Positions 29,395 to 38,597 of a DNA stretch of 45,053 nucleotides are shown here, piece after piece. The translations under genes and the position numbers were made by a program. The first letter of the stretch is position 1. The number at the start of each line of letters is the position of its first letter. The notes below the pieces were generated by a model. That model was not told the origin of the DNA. It saw only the letters and a list, made by a program, of their open reading frames with translations, and ran no database searches. The stretch covers positions 1 to 45,053 of the forward strand of contig JACPOW010000042.1 in assembly GCA_016191335.1 (NCBI GenBank). The letters are read 5' to 3'. Source of the stretch: Elusimicrobiota bacterium (GTDB lineage: Bacteria > Elusimicrobiota > Elusimicrobia > UBA1565 > UBA9628).

Positions 29395-29409
29395 AGCTTA
29401 TATGCAACA
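29395..29409 (-). promoter_or_regulatory. GTTGCAT element upstream of the minus-strand operon
   Basis: On the minus strand the sequence reads GTTGCATATAAGCTC, 33 bases before the ATG at 29370 as counted to the motif's left edge. The same GTTGCAT followed by a T-A-rich, -10-like hexamer (TAAGCT here) precedes the other two transcription-unit starts in the window. No good -35 hexamer at 16-18 bp is seen, so it may be an activator- or alternative-sigma-dependent site. Confidence 0.5.
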
Positions 29410-29459
29410 CAACGGCCCGCTCCCGGCGTTCGTTCAGTCCCAACCCTGGAGGGGCCTCG

Positions 29460-29473
29460 GACGCCGCGGCGTC
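29460..29473. promoter_or_regulatory. 14-bp perfect palindrome in the divergent control region
   Basis: GACGCCGCGGCGTC lies between the two outward-facing GTTGCAT elements of the 29371-29507 spacer. Its position suits an operator acting on both operons, but GC-rich palindromes of this size arise fairly often by chance in such DNA. Confidence 0.35.
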
Positions 29474-29483
29474 TGGCCCTTCC

Positions 29484-29500
29484 GTTGCATATGTAAGTTC
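29484..29500 (+). promoter_or_regulatory. GTTGCAT element upstream of the plus-strand operon
   Basis: GTTGCATATGTAAGTTC, mirror of the minus-strand copy at 29395-29409. TAAGTT could serve as a -10 box. It ends only 7 bases before the ATG at 29508, and no ribosome site lies between, which suggests a leaderless or near-leaderless message or a start further in. Confidence 0.5.
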
Positions 29501-29507
29501 CTCGCAC

Positions 29508-30692
29508 ATGAAGCGGACAACTCGGAGCAGCCAACGCCCTCGACCGCCGCGTCTTTCCGCGCGTCCGGGCGAGACGACGGACCGCCGCTCTTTGGTGGGC
29601 CGCCTCGGACGGCTGGGCCTGCGGCCGCGGGACCCTTTCCACAGCGCGACCATCGGCGAGGTGTACCTGATGCTCACGATGGACTGCAACCTGCGCTGCC
29701 AGGCCTGCTCCCTGTGGGGGACCGGGGGGGCATGCCATTCCGAGACATATTACGAGGGCATCTCCGCCCCGGCGCCGCTGGAGCGCTTCCGCGCCTTCAT
29801 CGACGAATTGGCGGAGCTGAAGCCCGAATACGTCAACTTCGCGGGCGGCGAGCCTCTGATGAGCCGGCACTGGAAGGAGCTCGCCGCGCGCGCCAAGGAG
29901 CGCGGCCTGCGCACCATCCTGACGACGAACGGCGTGTTCCTCGACAAGTTCGCCGAGGACGTCGCGGAGAGCTTCGACCAGGTGAACATCTCCATCGCCT
30001 GCCCGCCCGCGATGAGCAAGGAGCTGCGCGGCGGCCCGGCCGGGCATTACCAGGTGATGATGCGCGGCCTCAAGCGCCTGGCGGCCCTGCGCGACCGGGG
30101 CGGGGGAAAGCCGGTCCTGCGCCTGATGTGCGAGGTGTTCGACTCCAACGGCGGCCACCTCATCTCCCTGATAGACCACCTCGCCGACGAGGGCGTGGCG
30201 TTCGACGAGATCTATTTCATGCACCTGATCTTCAACCGCCCGAGCGTGCTCGCGGCGCAGAAGCGGGTGTTCCGCGAGGAGTTCGGCCTTCCCGTCGGCC
30301 TGTGGAGCGGCTACGGCTACCTCCCGCACGCGATGGACTACGAGGCGCTCGACGCCGCCTTGGCCAGGCTGCGGGACTCTTTGCCCCACGCGCGCTTCAA
30401 CATCGACCTGCGCGGGGCGAAGGCCCTGCGCGACTATTACGAGGGGCGGAGGAAGGGACTCGGCGCGTCCTTCTGCGACGGCCCTTGGCGGCAGGTCAAC
30501 GTCTTCCCCAACGGCGAGGTGTGGGTGTGCCCGGACTACGTCCTCGGCGACCTCAAGACCGGCTCCTTCGCGGACATCTGGGACGGTCCCAAGGCCCGGG
30601 CCCTGCGCCGCCGCGTCTTCTCGAATATCTTCCCGTCCTGCCGCGGCTGCTTCTCGTTCTACGAGAAGGAGCAGCCCGTGGGGCCCGCGTGA
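29508..30692 (+). CDS. Radical SAM / SPASM-domain protein; first gene of the right-hand operon
   Basis: 394 aa from ATG 29508. A basic, Arg/Pro-rich N-terminal 45 residues precede the barrel, so a later start cannot be excluded. C60, C64 and C67 (CNLRCQAC), FAGGEPLMS, LTTNGV. The C-terminal SPASM-like region has C323 (FCDGPW), C341 (PNGEVWVCPDYVLGD), and C378/C381 (SCRGC), the classical spacing that the other rSAMs here lack. It is the only conventional SPASM enzyme in the window. GTGA overlap with the pair 4 K gene. Confidence 0.87.
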   Translation: MKRTTRSSQRPRPPRLSARPGETTDRRSLVGRLGRLGLRPRDPFHSATIGEVYLMLTMDCNLRCQACSLWGTGGACHSETYYEGISAPAPLERFRAFIDELAELKPEYVNFAGGEPLMSRHWKELAARAKERGLRTILTTNGVFLDKFAEDVAESFDQVNISIACPPAMSKELRGGPAGHYQVMMRGLKRLAALRDRGGGKPVLRLMCEVFDSNGGHLISLIDHLADEGVAFDEIYFMHLIFNRPSVLAAQKRVFREEFGLPVGLWSGYGYLPHAMDYEALDAALARLRDSLPHARFNIDLRGAKALRDYYEGRRKGLGASFCDGPWRQVNVFPNGEVWVCPDYVLGDLKTGSFADIWDGPKARALRRRVFSNIFPSCRGCFSFYEKEQPVGPA

Positions 30693-32302
30693 GGCACGCG
30701 ACGGCCGGGCCCGAGGCGCTGCGCGCCGTGTCCCGGCTCCTCGGGCTCGAGGCCAAGGGGCTGAGGCTCGACGGCCTGTGCGTCGAGGACGGCGCGCGCG
30801 CCCGCCTGTGGCTGCGCAAGGGCGAGGAGCGGCTCGAGTACAAGGCCGAGAAGCTCGGGCCCGCGCGGCAGAAGCGCGTGATCGGGCTCGTCGCTTCCGA
30901 TCCCGCCACCTTCGTCGAGGAGCTGGACCCCGCCTCCAACGGCGACCGCGTCCGGGTTCCCTACGTCGCCGGGCCGATGGGCCTACTGGAGGCGGGCTGG
31001 CGGAACTTCTTCGCCGACCAGGACTTCGAGATCCTGATGGAGGCTCCCGAGCCCACGCCCAACAACACGGTCACCGTCGAGTACGCCGACCTGGAGTGCT
31101 TCTGCGCGCGCCCCGACATCAGCTTCAGCCAGTGGAGCTTCCTCGACTGGCCGGACGAGTCGGTGGAGCTCGGCGAGGCCGGCGAGGACGCCTTCGTCGC
31201 CGTCGAGCTCCAGGAGCAGGACATGGTCATGGGCACCGGCGAGAAGGCCGACGAGCTCGTCTCCGAGGTGCGCCGGCTCGCCGACGCCGGCAACTACATG
31301 GTCGTCACCCACCTGTGCACGCCGATCGTGATGGGCGAGGATTTCCAGGCGCTGGCCAAGCGCTGCGAGGACGAGATCGGCGGCACCTCGGTGAGCTGGA
31401 GCCAGAAGGACCGCGACCGCGGCGACAACTTCGGCGAGCACTTCCGAAGCCTGCTCGCCCGCCCCGGCTTCCTCGACGGGCCCGGCGACGCCGCGGCGGT
31501 CAACCTGTTCCACGTCCCGACCGAGGTCCGCGAGGGTCAGCTGCGGCCGTTCCTGGAGGAGCTGGGACTGACGGTCGGCGTGACCGTCTTCCCCGTCGTG
31601 GACTTCCCGTCTCTCGAGCGCCTGCCGCGGGCGCGCTGGCAGGTCTTCTGGGAGAAGCCCTCCTACGCGGACAAGACCTTGGAGTTCATGCGCGCGGCCT
31701 CCCGGCCGGTGGTCATGGCCCGCGCGCCCTACGGCGTGCGGGGCGCGCGCGACTGCCTGCGGAGCATCGCCGTCGCCGTGGGCAAGGAAGCGGAGTTCGA
31801 GGCGGCGTGGGCCAAGAGGACGGCGGCCTTCCTCCCGTCATGGGAGGCGCGCCGCAAGGAGGCCGCGGCTTTTCGCCTCGCCTTCGTGGTGTCGGAGGCG
31901 ATCCTGCCGCGCCTGCTGGGGTTGCGCTACGGCCACGGCGCGCCGCTGGCGAGCATGGTCCGCGAGATGGGCTTCGGCGTCGACCTTCTGTACTTCGACC
32001 GTCATGGGAAGGCGCCCGAGCTTCCCGCGGGACTCGAGGGGGCCTCCGTCAAGACCTTCCGCAGCCCGGCCGAGCTGGAGGCTCTTCTGCGCGAGGGGGA
32101 ATCCCGCGCCGTGTACTCCGACATCTTCTTCGATTGGCGGGTCAGCTCCGCGGGCAAGTCGCGTTTCTCCAGCCGCGACTTCGAGATGGGGCTCGACGGC
32201 GCGAGCCGGACCATGGACCGCCTCCTCAACGCCTGCCGGCTCCCGTTTTATCGGCGCTACGGGGCTCGCTTGTCCAAGCTGGGCCGGAGGGTGAATGTCT
32301 AG
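30689..32302 (+). CDS. Nitrogenase-like component 1, K-type subunit (pair 4)
   Basis: 537 aa from GTG 30689 in a GTGA overlap. A short form of the accessory domain (LRAVSRLLGLEAKGLRL, residues 11-27, to ASDPATFVEEL) precedes LLEAGWRNFFADQDFE. C137 (ADLEC) and C210 (THLCTPIVMGED) are the conserved candidate cluster ligands. WSQKDRD..NFGEHFRSLL and YSDIFFDWRVSSAGKSRFSS closely match pairs 1 and 5, so these three arose by duplication. The last bases overlap the D gene by 8. Confidence 0.87.
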   Translation: MRHATAGPEALRAVSRLLGLEAKGLRLDGLCVEDGARARLWLRKGEERLEYKAEKLGPARQKRVIGLVASDPATFVEELDPASNGDRVRVPYVAGPMGLLEAGWRNFFADQDFEILMEAPEPTPNNTVTVEYADLECFCARPDISFSQWSFLDWPDESVELGEAGEDAFVAVELQEQDMVMGTGEKADELVSEVRRLADAGNYMVVTHLCTPIVMGEDFQALAKRCEDEIGGTSVSWSQKDRDRGDNFGEHFRSLLARPGFLDGPGDAAAVNLFHVPTEVREGQLRPFLEELGLTVGVTVFPVVDFPSLERLPRARWQVFWEKPSYADKTLEFMRAASRPVVMARAPYGVRGARDCLRSIAVAVGKEAEFEAAWAKRTAAFLPSWEARRKEAAAFRLAFVVSEAILPRLLGLRYGHGAPLASMVREMGFGVDLLYFDRHGKAPELPAGLEGASVKTFRSPAELEALLREGESRAVYSDIFFDWRVSSAGKSRFSSRDFEMGLDGASRTMDRLLNACRLPFYRRYGARLSKLGRRVNV

Positions 32303-33596
32303 CCCGGGCGTGCGCTTCAACCTCCCGTTCCTTCACGGGCTCTATGTCGCCTTCAACGCCATCCCCGACGCCTATTTCCTGGGCGACGGGCCGAGCTGCG
32401 TGTTCGCCAAGGCCGAGCACATCCACGGCCGCCACGACCAGTTCTCGACCTTGCTGTCCTGCGGCAGCGACCACCGCATCCAGTACACGGGCGTCAACGT
32501 CTTCAACATCGCCGGGAACATGGAGCCGGAGATCGCGGCGGGGCTGCGGCGCATCGCGGGCTGGCCGAGCTCCGGCGTGATCTTCACCGGGGCGATGCCC
32601 ATGTGCTCCATCGCCGGCACCGACTACGAGCGCATCCTGCGCGAGGCCCTGGACGGCTGCGGCAAGCCCGCCTTCCTGATCCCCCGGCGTTCCGCCGTCT
32701 CCGGCGACTGGCTCGACGGCTACGCGGGCGGCCTCGAGGTCCTCGCCGCGGGCATCGACCTCGCCGGGGCCGAGCCCAGGAAGGACTCCGCGGCGATCGT
32801 GGGCTACCTGATGGACCGAAACGAGGGCGACCATCAGGGCAACGTGCGCGAGCTCGAGCGCATGCTGCGCGCGCTGGGCGTCGAGCCGGTCTCGACCTGG
32901 CTGTCGGGGCGTCCCTTCGACCATCTGAGGGAGGTCCGCAAAGCCGGCGCGATCGTCTCGCTTCCCTACGGCCGCGCGGCGGCGAAGGTCCTGGCCCGGC
33001 GCCTGGGCGTGAAGCTCATCGAGGCCGAGCTCCCGTTCGGCCTGGAGGGCAGCCGCCGCTTCGTCGAGCTCCTCGGCCGCGAGCTCGGCCGCGAGGACGC
33101 GGCCCAGCGCTTCATCGACGCCGAGCTCGACGCCGTGGCGCCGCGGCTCGAGTGGACCATCCCGCACGCCTTCGCCAACCGCCGCTTCGCCTTCGCCGGC
33201 GACCCGCATCACGCCGAGGCCTTCGCCGACATGATCTCGGAGGTGGGCGGACGCCTCGTCGCGACGGTCGTCATGGGCCGGACCGGCCATCTGAGCGAGG
33301 AGCGCCGGCGCGCCCTGGAGGCCCGGCCCGGGACGGTGTTCGAGCCCGACCGCGCCCGCCTGCGGCGCCTGTTCGGGGCGACGACGCGCTGGGAGGTGGA
33401 CCTCCTCGTCTGCAACAGCCGCAGCCTCAAGTACCTCAACCCGAAGATTCCGTGGCTCGAGTTCGGCTTCCCGTCCGAGTTCACCCATTTCCTCGACGAC
33501 GCCCCTTTCCTGGGCTTTCGCGGCGCGCTCCACTTCCTCTCGCGCATGGCCAACGAGGTCGTCAAAGGCCTGCGCATGAAGGCGGGGGCGGCGTGA
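32295..33596 (+). CDS. Nitrogenase-like component 1, D-type subunit (pair 4)
   Basis: 433 aa; ATG 32295 behind GGAGG. C35 (GDGPSC), C56 (LLSC) and C104 (AMPMCSIAGTDYERI), HIHGRHDQFSTLL, GDWLDGY, LMDRNEGDHQGN and LEFGFPSEFTHFL. It is the closest relative of the pair 1 D subunit, including at DNA level around 32421-32460. Expected to form the heterodimer with the 30689 product, reduced by one of the NifH proteins. Confidence 0.88.
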   Translation: MSSPGVRFNLPFLHGLYVAFNAIPDAYFLGDGPSCVFAKAEHIHGRHDQFSTLLSCGSDHRIQYTGVNVFNIAGNMEPEIAAGLRRIAGWPSSGVIFTGAMPMCSIAGTDYERILREALDGCGKPAFLIPRRSAVSGDWLDGYAGGLEVLAAGIDLAGAEPRKDSAAIVGYLMDRNEGDHQGNVRELERMLRALGVEPVSTWLSGRPFDHLREVRKAGAIVSLPYGRAAAKVLARRLGVKLIEAELPFGLEGSRRFVELLGRELGREDAAQRFIDAELDAVAPRLEWTIPHAFANRRFAFAGDPHHAEAFADMISEVGGRLVATVVMGRTGHLSEERRRALEARPGTVFEPDRARLRRLFGATTRWEVDLLVCNSRSLKYLNPKIPWLEFGFPSEFTHFLDDAPFLGFRGALHFLSRMANEVVKGLRMKAGAA

Positions 33597-34924
33597 CGGA
33601 CGCCCGCGCTTTGCTCGCCGAGGGACGCCTCGAGGATTGCGCGCGCGAGGTCGCGCGGACGGTCTCCTCCGCGCCGAAGCGGCCCAAGGGCTCCTTGGTC
33701 GGCTCCGTCCAGGCCTTGCTGGCTGAGCGCGGCTGGACCTTGGGCGTGGCGGCGTCGCGCGGCAAGGTGGTGCTCGCGGTCCGGCGCGGCGCGCGGGTGA
33801 TCGCGGCGTGGGTCCTCGAGTACCGGGGCGGCGACGCGTCGGTCCCGGCCCTGTTCCACCTGCGCCGTCTTCCGGGGACGCGGTCGAGCGCGGCGGACGC
33901 CGCGGGGCTCGCCGCGCTGTCCACGGCTCTGTGCCTGCTGTTCGAGTCCCTGCGCGGACGCGCCGGCGGGAAGCTGGCGGTGAGGGCCGAGACCCACGAG
34001 GCGGGGCAGGGTCTCGAGCGCATCCTGCGCATCACCTCGGCCTGCAACCACCGCTGCCCCTTCTGCTTCGTCCCCGCGAACGCCGGCGGGGCCGATCGCG
34101 CGGAGCTCGAGCGGGAGCTCGACGCGCTCGCCTCCGAGCTCGGACCCGGCGGGACCTTGGTGCTCTCCGGGGGCGAGCCGACCGCCGACCCGCGCCTCGT
34201 CGAGCTCCTCGTCTCGGCCCGCGGCCGCGGCCTGAAGCGCTTCGTCCTGCAGACCAACGGCGCGGCCCTGGCCCGCCCGGGCTTCGTCGAAAGCCTGCTC
34301 GCGCTCGGCGTGGAGGGCTTCGACGTGTCCTTCCACGCGCACACGCCCGAGCTGCACGCCCGGATCACGGGCAGCCGGACCACCTTCCCGAAGGTCGTCG
34401 AGGGCCTGGGACGCCTGCTCGCCTCGGGGCGGGCCCGCGTGACGGCGTGCGTGCTGGTCCTCGCCGAGAACCACCGCGTCCTCCCGGAGCTCGTGGGCTT
34501 CCTGGGACGCCTGTCGCGCGAGAGGCTCAAGACAGGCGCCGCGCCCCTCGAGGTGGCCTTCTCGTTCCTGAACGGGGCGGGCATGGACGCCGCTCCGGAG
34601 CTGGCCGTCGATCTGAAGAAGGCCGCGCCCTATCTGCGGCGCGCTCTGGCGCGCTGCCGGAAGGAAGGGCTCGTCACCCAGCGCTTCACCGGGGAGACCG
34701 CGATGCCGCCCTGCCTCGTCGCGGACCCGGCGGCGTACGCGGGCGACATCGAGTTCTCCCAGGAGCGCGTGCGCTACGCGGAGGATTTCTCCGGCGAGAC
34801 CGGCGGCGTCGGGCGCGCCAAGCGCCCGTCCTGCCGGAGGTGCGCGTACGACGCGCGCTGCATGGGCGTGCCCGCGGAGTACGCGCGGCTGTTCGGCCTG
34901 GGGGCGCTGACATGCCCGGCGTAG
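33593..34924 (+). CDS. Radical SAM protein, A-type, with N-terminal accessory domain
   Basis: 443 aa from GTG 33593 (GTGA overlap). Residues about 35-125 (QALLAERGWTLGVAA, then SRGKVVLAVRRGARVIAAWVL split over two strands) resemble the accessory domain in front of K-type subunits, especially that of 40039. The rSAM barrel has C151, C155 and C158 (CNHRCPFC), LSGGEPTADP, QTNG and SFHAH; auxiliary C374 (PPC), C414, C417 and C423. Sharing a domain with K subunits hints at a common substrate or carrier. Confidence 0.87.
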   Translation: MTDARALLAEGRLEDCAREVARTVSSAPKRPKGSLVGSVQALLAERGWTLGVAASRGKVVLAVRRGARVIAAWVLEYRGGDASVPALFHLRRLPGTRSSAADAAGLAALSTALCLLFESLRGRAGGKLAVRAETHEAGQGLERILRITSACNHRCPFCFVPANAGGADRAELERELDALASELGPGGTLVLSGGEPTADPRLVELLVSARGRGLKRFVLQTNGAALARPGFVESLLALGVEGFDVSFHAHTPELHARITGSRTTFPKVVEGLGRLLASGRARVTACVLVLAENHRVLPELVGFLGRLSRERLKTGAAPLEVAFSFLNGAGMDAAPELAVDLKKAAPYLRRALARCRKEGLVTQRFTGETAMPPCLVADPAAYAGDIEFSQERVRYAEDFSGETGGVGRAKRPSCRRCAYDARCMGVPAEYARLFGLGALTCPA

Positions 34925-35916
34925 CCCGGCCCTTCCGGCTCGACCTGATCCTGACGCGCTCCTGCCCCCTGGACTGCGTGTACTGCCACATGGAGCGCCG
35001 GCCGGGCGTGATGAGCGCGGCCGTCTGGCGCGCGGCGGTGGACCTGCTGCTCCGCGAGGACGGGCCGCTCGAGCTCCAGCTCATGGGCGGCGAGCCCCTC
35101 GTCGAGTACGGCCTCGTGCGCGAGATCCTGGCCTACGCGGCCGCGGCCGCCGCCCGGAAGAAGAAGGACCTGAGCCTCGGGGTGACCACGAACGGCCTGC
35201 TGCTCACCGCGGACCGCGCGGCGGAGCTCGCCCGCCTCGGCGCGCGCGTGATGCTGAGCTTCGACGGCGACGAGGACGTGCAGACCGCGCAGCGCGGGGC
35301 CCGGTCCGCGGGAAAGAGGCTCTGGCCGGCGCTCGAGCGCAACCTGACGACCCTGGCGGGCGCGGGAGCGCCTTTTTTCGTGAACCTCGTCGTCACGCCC
35401 GAGTCCGCCGGGCGCCTGTCGAAGGGCGTCGCCTTCCTGCTCGGCCGGGGCGTGCGCGCCCTCCAGGTCAGCTACGCCCTGGGCGTGTTCTGGAGCGAGG
35501 AGCGGCGCGCGGCGCTGGAGGGGGAGCTGAGGAAGGCCTATCGCCTCGCCGACGCGGCGGTGCCGCCCGCCGAGGTGTTCAACCGGCGCAACGACGCCGA
35601 GCCGGTGCTGCTGAGCCCGCAGCACGTCGTGGACACGGACGGGGAGCTGTACGTCGGCACCTCGATCGTGCTCGAGCGGCTGTGGCCGGCCCTGCACGAG
35701 TCCTTCCGGGTCGGGCCCGTCGTCCAGCTGGAGCGCTTCCCGGGCCGGAAAGTCGGCCCGAAGGACCAGCTGCGCCGCCTGTCCTCGGCGAAGCTCGACG
35801 CGGCGTCGCGCCGGACCATGCTCAACAATCTGGCCGTCGGACGGCGGCTGCGCGAGTTCTGGACGAGCGAGGTCCTTCTCGCGCCGGGCGTCGCTCATCG
35901 CACGGGAGGCCGCTGA
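34912..35916 (+). CDS. Radical SAM protein, B-type
   Basis: 334 aa; ATG at 34912, overlapping the previous gene by 13 bases. C18, C22 and C25 (CPLDCVYC), LMGGEPLVEY, VTTNGLLL, LSFDGDED, VDTDGELY and RRTMLNNLAVGRRLREFW. No auxiliary cysteines. Next to an A-type enzyme, it repeats as separate proteins the domain pair fused in 3018-4886. TGATG overlap with the pair 5 K gene. Confidence 0.88.
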   Translation: MPGVARPFRLDLILTRSCPLDCVYCHMERRPGVMSAAVWRAAVDLLLREDGPLELQLMGGEPLVEYGLVREILAYAAAAAARKKKDLSLGVTTNGLLLTADRAAELARLGARVMLSFDGDEDVQTAQRGARSAGKRLWPALERNLTTLAGAGAPFFVNLVVTPESAGRLSKGVAFLLGRGVRALQVSYALGVFWSEERRAALEGELRKAYRLADAAVPPAEVFNRRNDAEPVLLSPQHVVDTDGELYVGTSIVLERLWPALHESFRVGPVVQLERFPGRKVGPKDQLRRLSSAKLDAASRRTMLNNLAVGRRLREFWTSEVLLAPGVAHRTGGR

Positions 35917-37649
35917 TGGCGTTCATGGCGCAGGTGCCGCATCTTCTGGCGGGCAAGAAGTCCACGGCGGCCTTCGCCAAGCTCCTGGGCCTGCCGGTCC
36001 GGTCCCTGTGCGGGGTCGGCGCGGCCGACGTGCGCGTCGCCCTGAGCAAGGGCGCGACGAAGGTCGCCTTCCACCTCCTTCCCAAGGGAGCGCCGGGCGC
36101 CGTCGCCGAGACCGCGGCGCTCGCGATCGCGCCCGAGGGAGACCCCGGGCCGGCGATGAAGCGCCTGGCCGCGGCGCTGGCCGCGCGGCTCGGGAAGCGC
36201 GCCTTGCCGGACCTGCTCGCGCTCATCGAGGAGGACGCCGGGACCTTCGTCGAGATGGTCCCGGGCGGGGGGCCGCAGAGCGGCCTGCGCGTGCCGCTGG
36301 CCGCGGGCCCGATCAACCTCCTCGAAGCCGGCTGGCGGAACTTCTTCGCCGACCAGGATTACGAGGTCCTCCTCGGCTATCCCGAGCTGAGGATGAACAA
36401 GACGATCTACGCGCGCTACTCCGACCGCGAGTGCCTGTACTCCTGGTCCGGCAACGACCCGCGCAAGTGGTCCTTCTTCGCCTATCCCGTGCGCGTGCCG
36501 TCGGACAGCTTCGGCGCGACGGTGTTCCGCACCGGGATCGTGATGGAGCTCGAGGAGCGCGACATGGTCCTCGGCGCGGTGGAGAAGGCCGACGCTTTGG
36601 TCGAGTCGGTGGCCAAGGCCTCGGTCGGCTCGGGCGCCGACTACGTCGTGTTCAACCACTTCTGCACCTCGATCGTCATGGGCGAGGACTCGGGCTCGAT
36701 CACGCGCCGCATCGAGGCGGCGAGCGGGCTGAAGACGGTGTGCTGGAGCCACGGCGACCGCGACCAGCTCAACAACTTCGGCGAGCACTTCAAATCCCTG
36801 TTCGCCCGGCCCGGCTTCTGGGACGCCGCGCCCGTCGCGCACGCGGTGAACCTGTTCCACTTCCCGACGGATTACCGCGACGCCGAGCTCGTCCCGCTGC
36901 TGGAGGAGATGGGCGTCGAGGCCAACACGCGCCTGTTCCCCGACGTGGATTTCCCGTCGATGGAGCGCATACCGCGGGCCGCCGCGCACGTCTTCGGCGC
37001 GGCGACCTCGTACCAGTCCAAGCTGCCCGAGCTGCTGGCGGGCGGGGCGCGGCCGGTGCTGACGGTGCGGGCGCCGTACGGCCTCGAGGACACGGGCGAA
37101 TGCCTGCGGGCCATCGCGCGGGCCGCGGGACGGGAGGAGCGCTTCGAGGCCGTCTGGAAGGAGAAGCTCGCCGCCCTGAAGCCCGAGTGGGAGCGGCTGC
37201 GGGACGAGGCCAAGGCCCACCGGCTCGCGTTCGTCGTGTCGGAGACGACCTTGCCGATGCTGTGGGAGCTGCGCCACGGCCAGGGCGCTCCGATGATGCG
37301 CATGATCGAGGAGATGGGCTTCGGCGTGGACATCCTCTACCACGACCCGCACGACGAGGCCCCGGAGATGGGACGGGACTCCCGCTGCGCCAGGCTCACG
37401 ACCTTCCGCACGCCGGATGACCTGACGCGCCTGCTCAAGGAGGGGGAGTTCCGCGCCGTCTACTCGGACATCTTCTTCGACTGGCGGGTGAGCGCGGCCG
37501 GGAAGGGGCGCTTCTCGAGCAAGGACTTCGAGATGGGGCTGGGCGGGGCGCTGCGGTCCCTGCGCCGCCTGCTCGCGGTGTGCCGCCTCCCGTTCTACGG
37601 GCGCTACGGCGAGCACCTCGCCTGCCTGCCCGGGAGGACTTTGTGCTGA
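35916..37649 (+). CDS. Nitrogenase-like component 1, K-type subunit (pair 5)
   Basis: 577 aa; ATG 35916 with GGGAGG five bases upstream. Accessory domain about 17-112 (FAKLLGLPVRSL, then LIEEDAGTFVE), then LLEAGWRNFFADQDYE. C173 (SDREC) and C250 (NHFCTSIVMGED) are kept. NFGEHFKSLFARPGF and YSDIFFDWRVSAAGKGRFSS tie it to pairs 1 and 4. Unlike other K genes it is not followed directly by its D gene: a DAHP-synthase-like gene lies between, overlapping it by 7 bases. Confidence 0.87.
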   Translation: MAFMAQVPHLLAGKKSTAAFAKLLGLPVRSLCGVGAADVRVALSKGATKVAFHLLPKGAPGAVAETAALAIAPEGDPGPAMKRLAAALAARLGKRALPDLLALIEEDAGTFVEMVPGGGPQSGLRVPLAAGPINLLEAGWRNFFADQDYEVLLGYPELRMNKTIYARYSDRECLYSWSGNDPRKWSFFAYPVRVPSDSFGATVFRTGIVMELEERDMVLGAVEKADALVESVAKASVGSGADYVVFNHFCTSIVMGEDSGSITRRIEAASGLKTVCWSHGDRDQLNNFGEHFKSLFARPGFWDAAPVAHAVNLFHFPTDYRDAELVPLLEEMGVEANTRLFPDVDFPSMERIPRAAAHVFGAATSYQSKLPELLAGGARPVLTVRAPYGLEDTGECLRAIARAAGREERFEAVWKEKLAALKPEWERLRDEAKAHRLAFVVSETTLPMLWELRHGQGAPMMRMIEEMGFGVDILYHDPHDEAPEMGRDSRCARLTTFRTPDDLTRLLKEGEFRAVYSDIFFDWRVSAAGKGRFSSKDFEMGLGGALRSLRRLLAVCRLPFYGRYGEHLACLPGRTLC

Positions 37650-38596
37650 TCCGCCTCGAGCCCGGCGCGGAGGCGGCGGCCTTGCGGGGACGCGTCGCCC
37701 GCCTGCTGCCCGGCGCGACGGTCCGCGCCGGGCAGGGCGTGCTGCGCGTCGCGACGCGGCGCCCCGAGCGCCTCGCCGACGCCCTGCCGCGCCTCGAGAG
37801 CCTGCCCGGCGTGGCGAGCGCGGAGCCGACCTTGGCGGAGGCCTGCCCGCGCGCCTCCCGGGCGAAGGCGCCGTCGCTGCGGGCCTTCCGCAAGGACGGC
37901 CCGATCCTCATCGCGGGGCCGTGCTCGCTCGAGGACGGGAAGTCCTATCTGGCGGCGGCGCGGCGGCTGAAGGCCGCGGGCGCCACCGCCCTGCGCGCGG
38001 GCGTGTTCAAGCCGCGCTCGTCGCCGTACGCCTTCCCGGGGCTCGGCGAAAAGGCCTTCCCCATCCTGCGCGAGGCCCGGCGCGAGACCGGCCTCCCGCT
38101 GGTCAGCGAGGTCCTGTCCGAGCGCCAGCTGGAGACGGTCCTTCCCTTCGTCGACATGGTCCAGATCGGCGCGCGCAACATGCGCAACTACGAGCTGCTC
38201 AAGGCGGCCGCCGCCGCGGGCCTGCCGGTCCTGCTCAAGCGCGCGCCCGGCGCCACGCTCAAGGACTGGCTGCTCTGCGCGGAGTATCTCCTGCGCTACG
38301 GCGACGGCGCGGTGGTGCTGTGCGAGCGGGGGGACTCCTACTCGGGCTCCGCCGCCCGCGGCCTGGACCTGGCGATGATCCGCGCCGCCGTCGCCGCGAC
38401 CGGTCTGCCGGTGATCGCCGATCCCAGCCACGCCAACGGCGAGCGCGCGCGCGTCCCGGGGCAGGCCCTGGCCGCCCTGCGGGCCGGGGCCGCCGGCCTC
38501 CTGATCGAGGCCTGCGCCGACCCCGTGGCCGCGCTCGTCGATGGCCGCCACACCATCTCGCTCGACGACTTCGGCGCGCTCGCCGGGAGGATATGA
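37643..38596 (+). CDS. DAHP synthase-like (class I beta, AroF/AroA-type) protein with altered active-site loop
   Basis: 317 aa from GTG 37643 behind GGGAGG. Residues 1-70 are a small regulatory-type domain; 80-317 are the barrel with AGPCSLED (91-98), KPRSSPYAFPGLGEK (123-137), QIGARN (174-179), LLKR (197-200), CERG (227-230) and DPSH (260-263). DAHP synthase joins phosphoenolpyruvate and erythrose-4-phosphate at the start of the shikimate pathway. The expected CERGIRT continuation is CERGDSYSGS, losing an Arg that binds phosphate in the family, so the substrate may differ. It lies inside a K-D pair, which argues for a role in the pathway of this cluster. Confidence 0.82.
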   Translation: MLIRLEPGAEAAALRGRVARLLPGATVRAGQGVLRVATRRPERLADALPRLESLPGVASAEPTLAEACPRASRAKAPSLRAFRKDGPILIAGPCSLEDGKSYLAAARRLKAAGATALRAGVFKPRSSPYAFPGLGEKAFPILREARRETGLPLVSEVLSERQLETVLPFVDMVQIGARNMRNYELLKAAAAAGLPVLLKRAPGATLKDWLLCAEYLLRYGDGAVVLCERGDSYSGSAARGLDLAMIRAAVAATGLPVIADPSHANGERARVPGQALAALRAGAAGLLIEACADPVAALVDGRHTISLDDFGALAGRI

Positions 38597-38597
38597 C

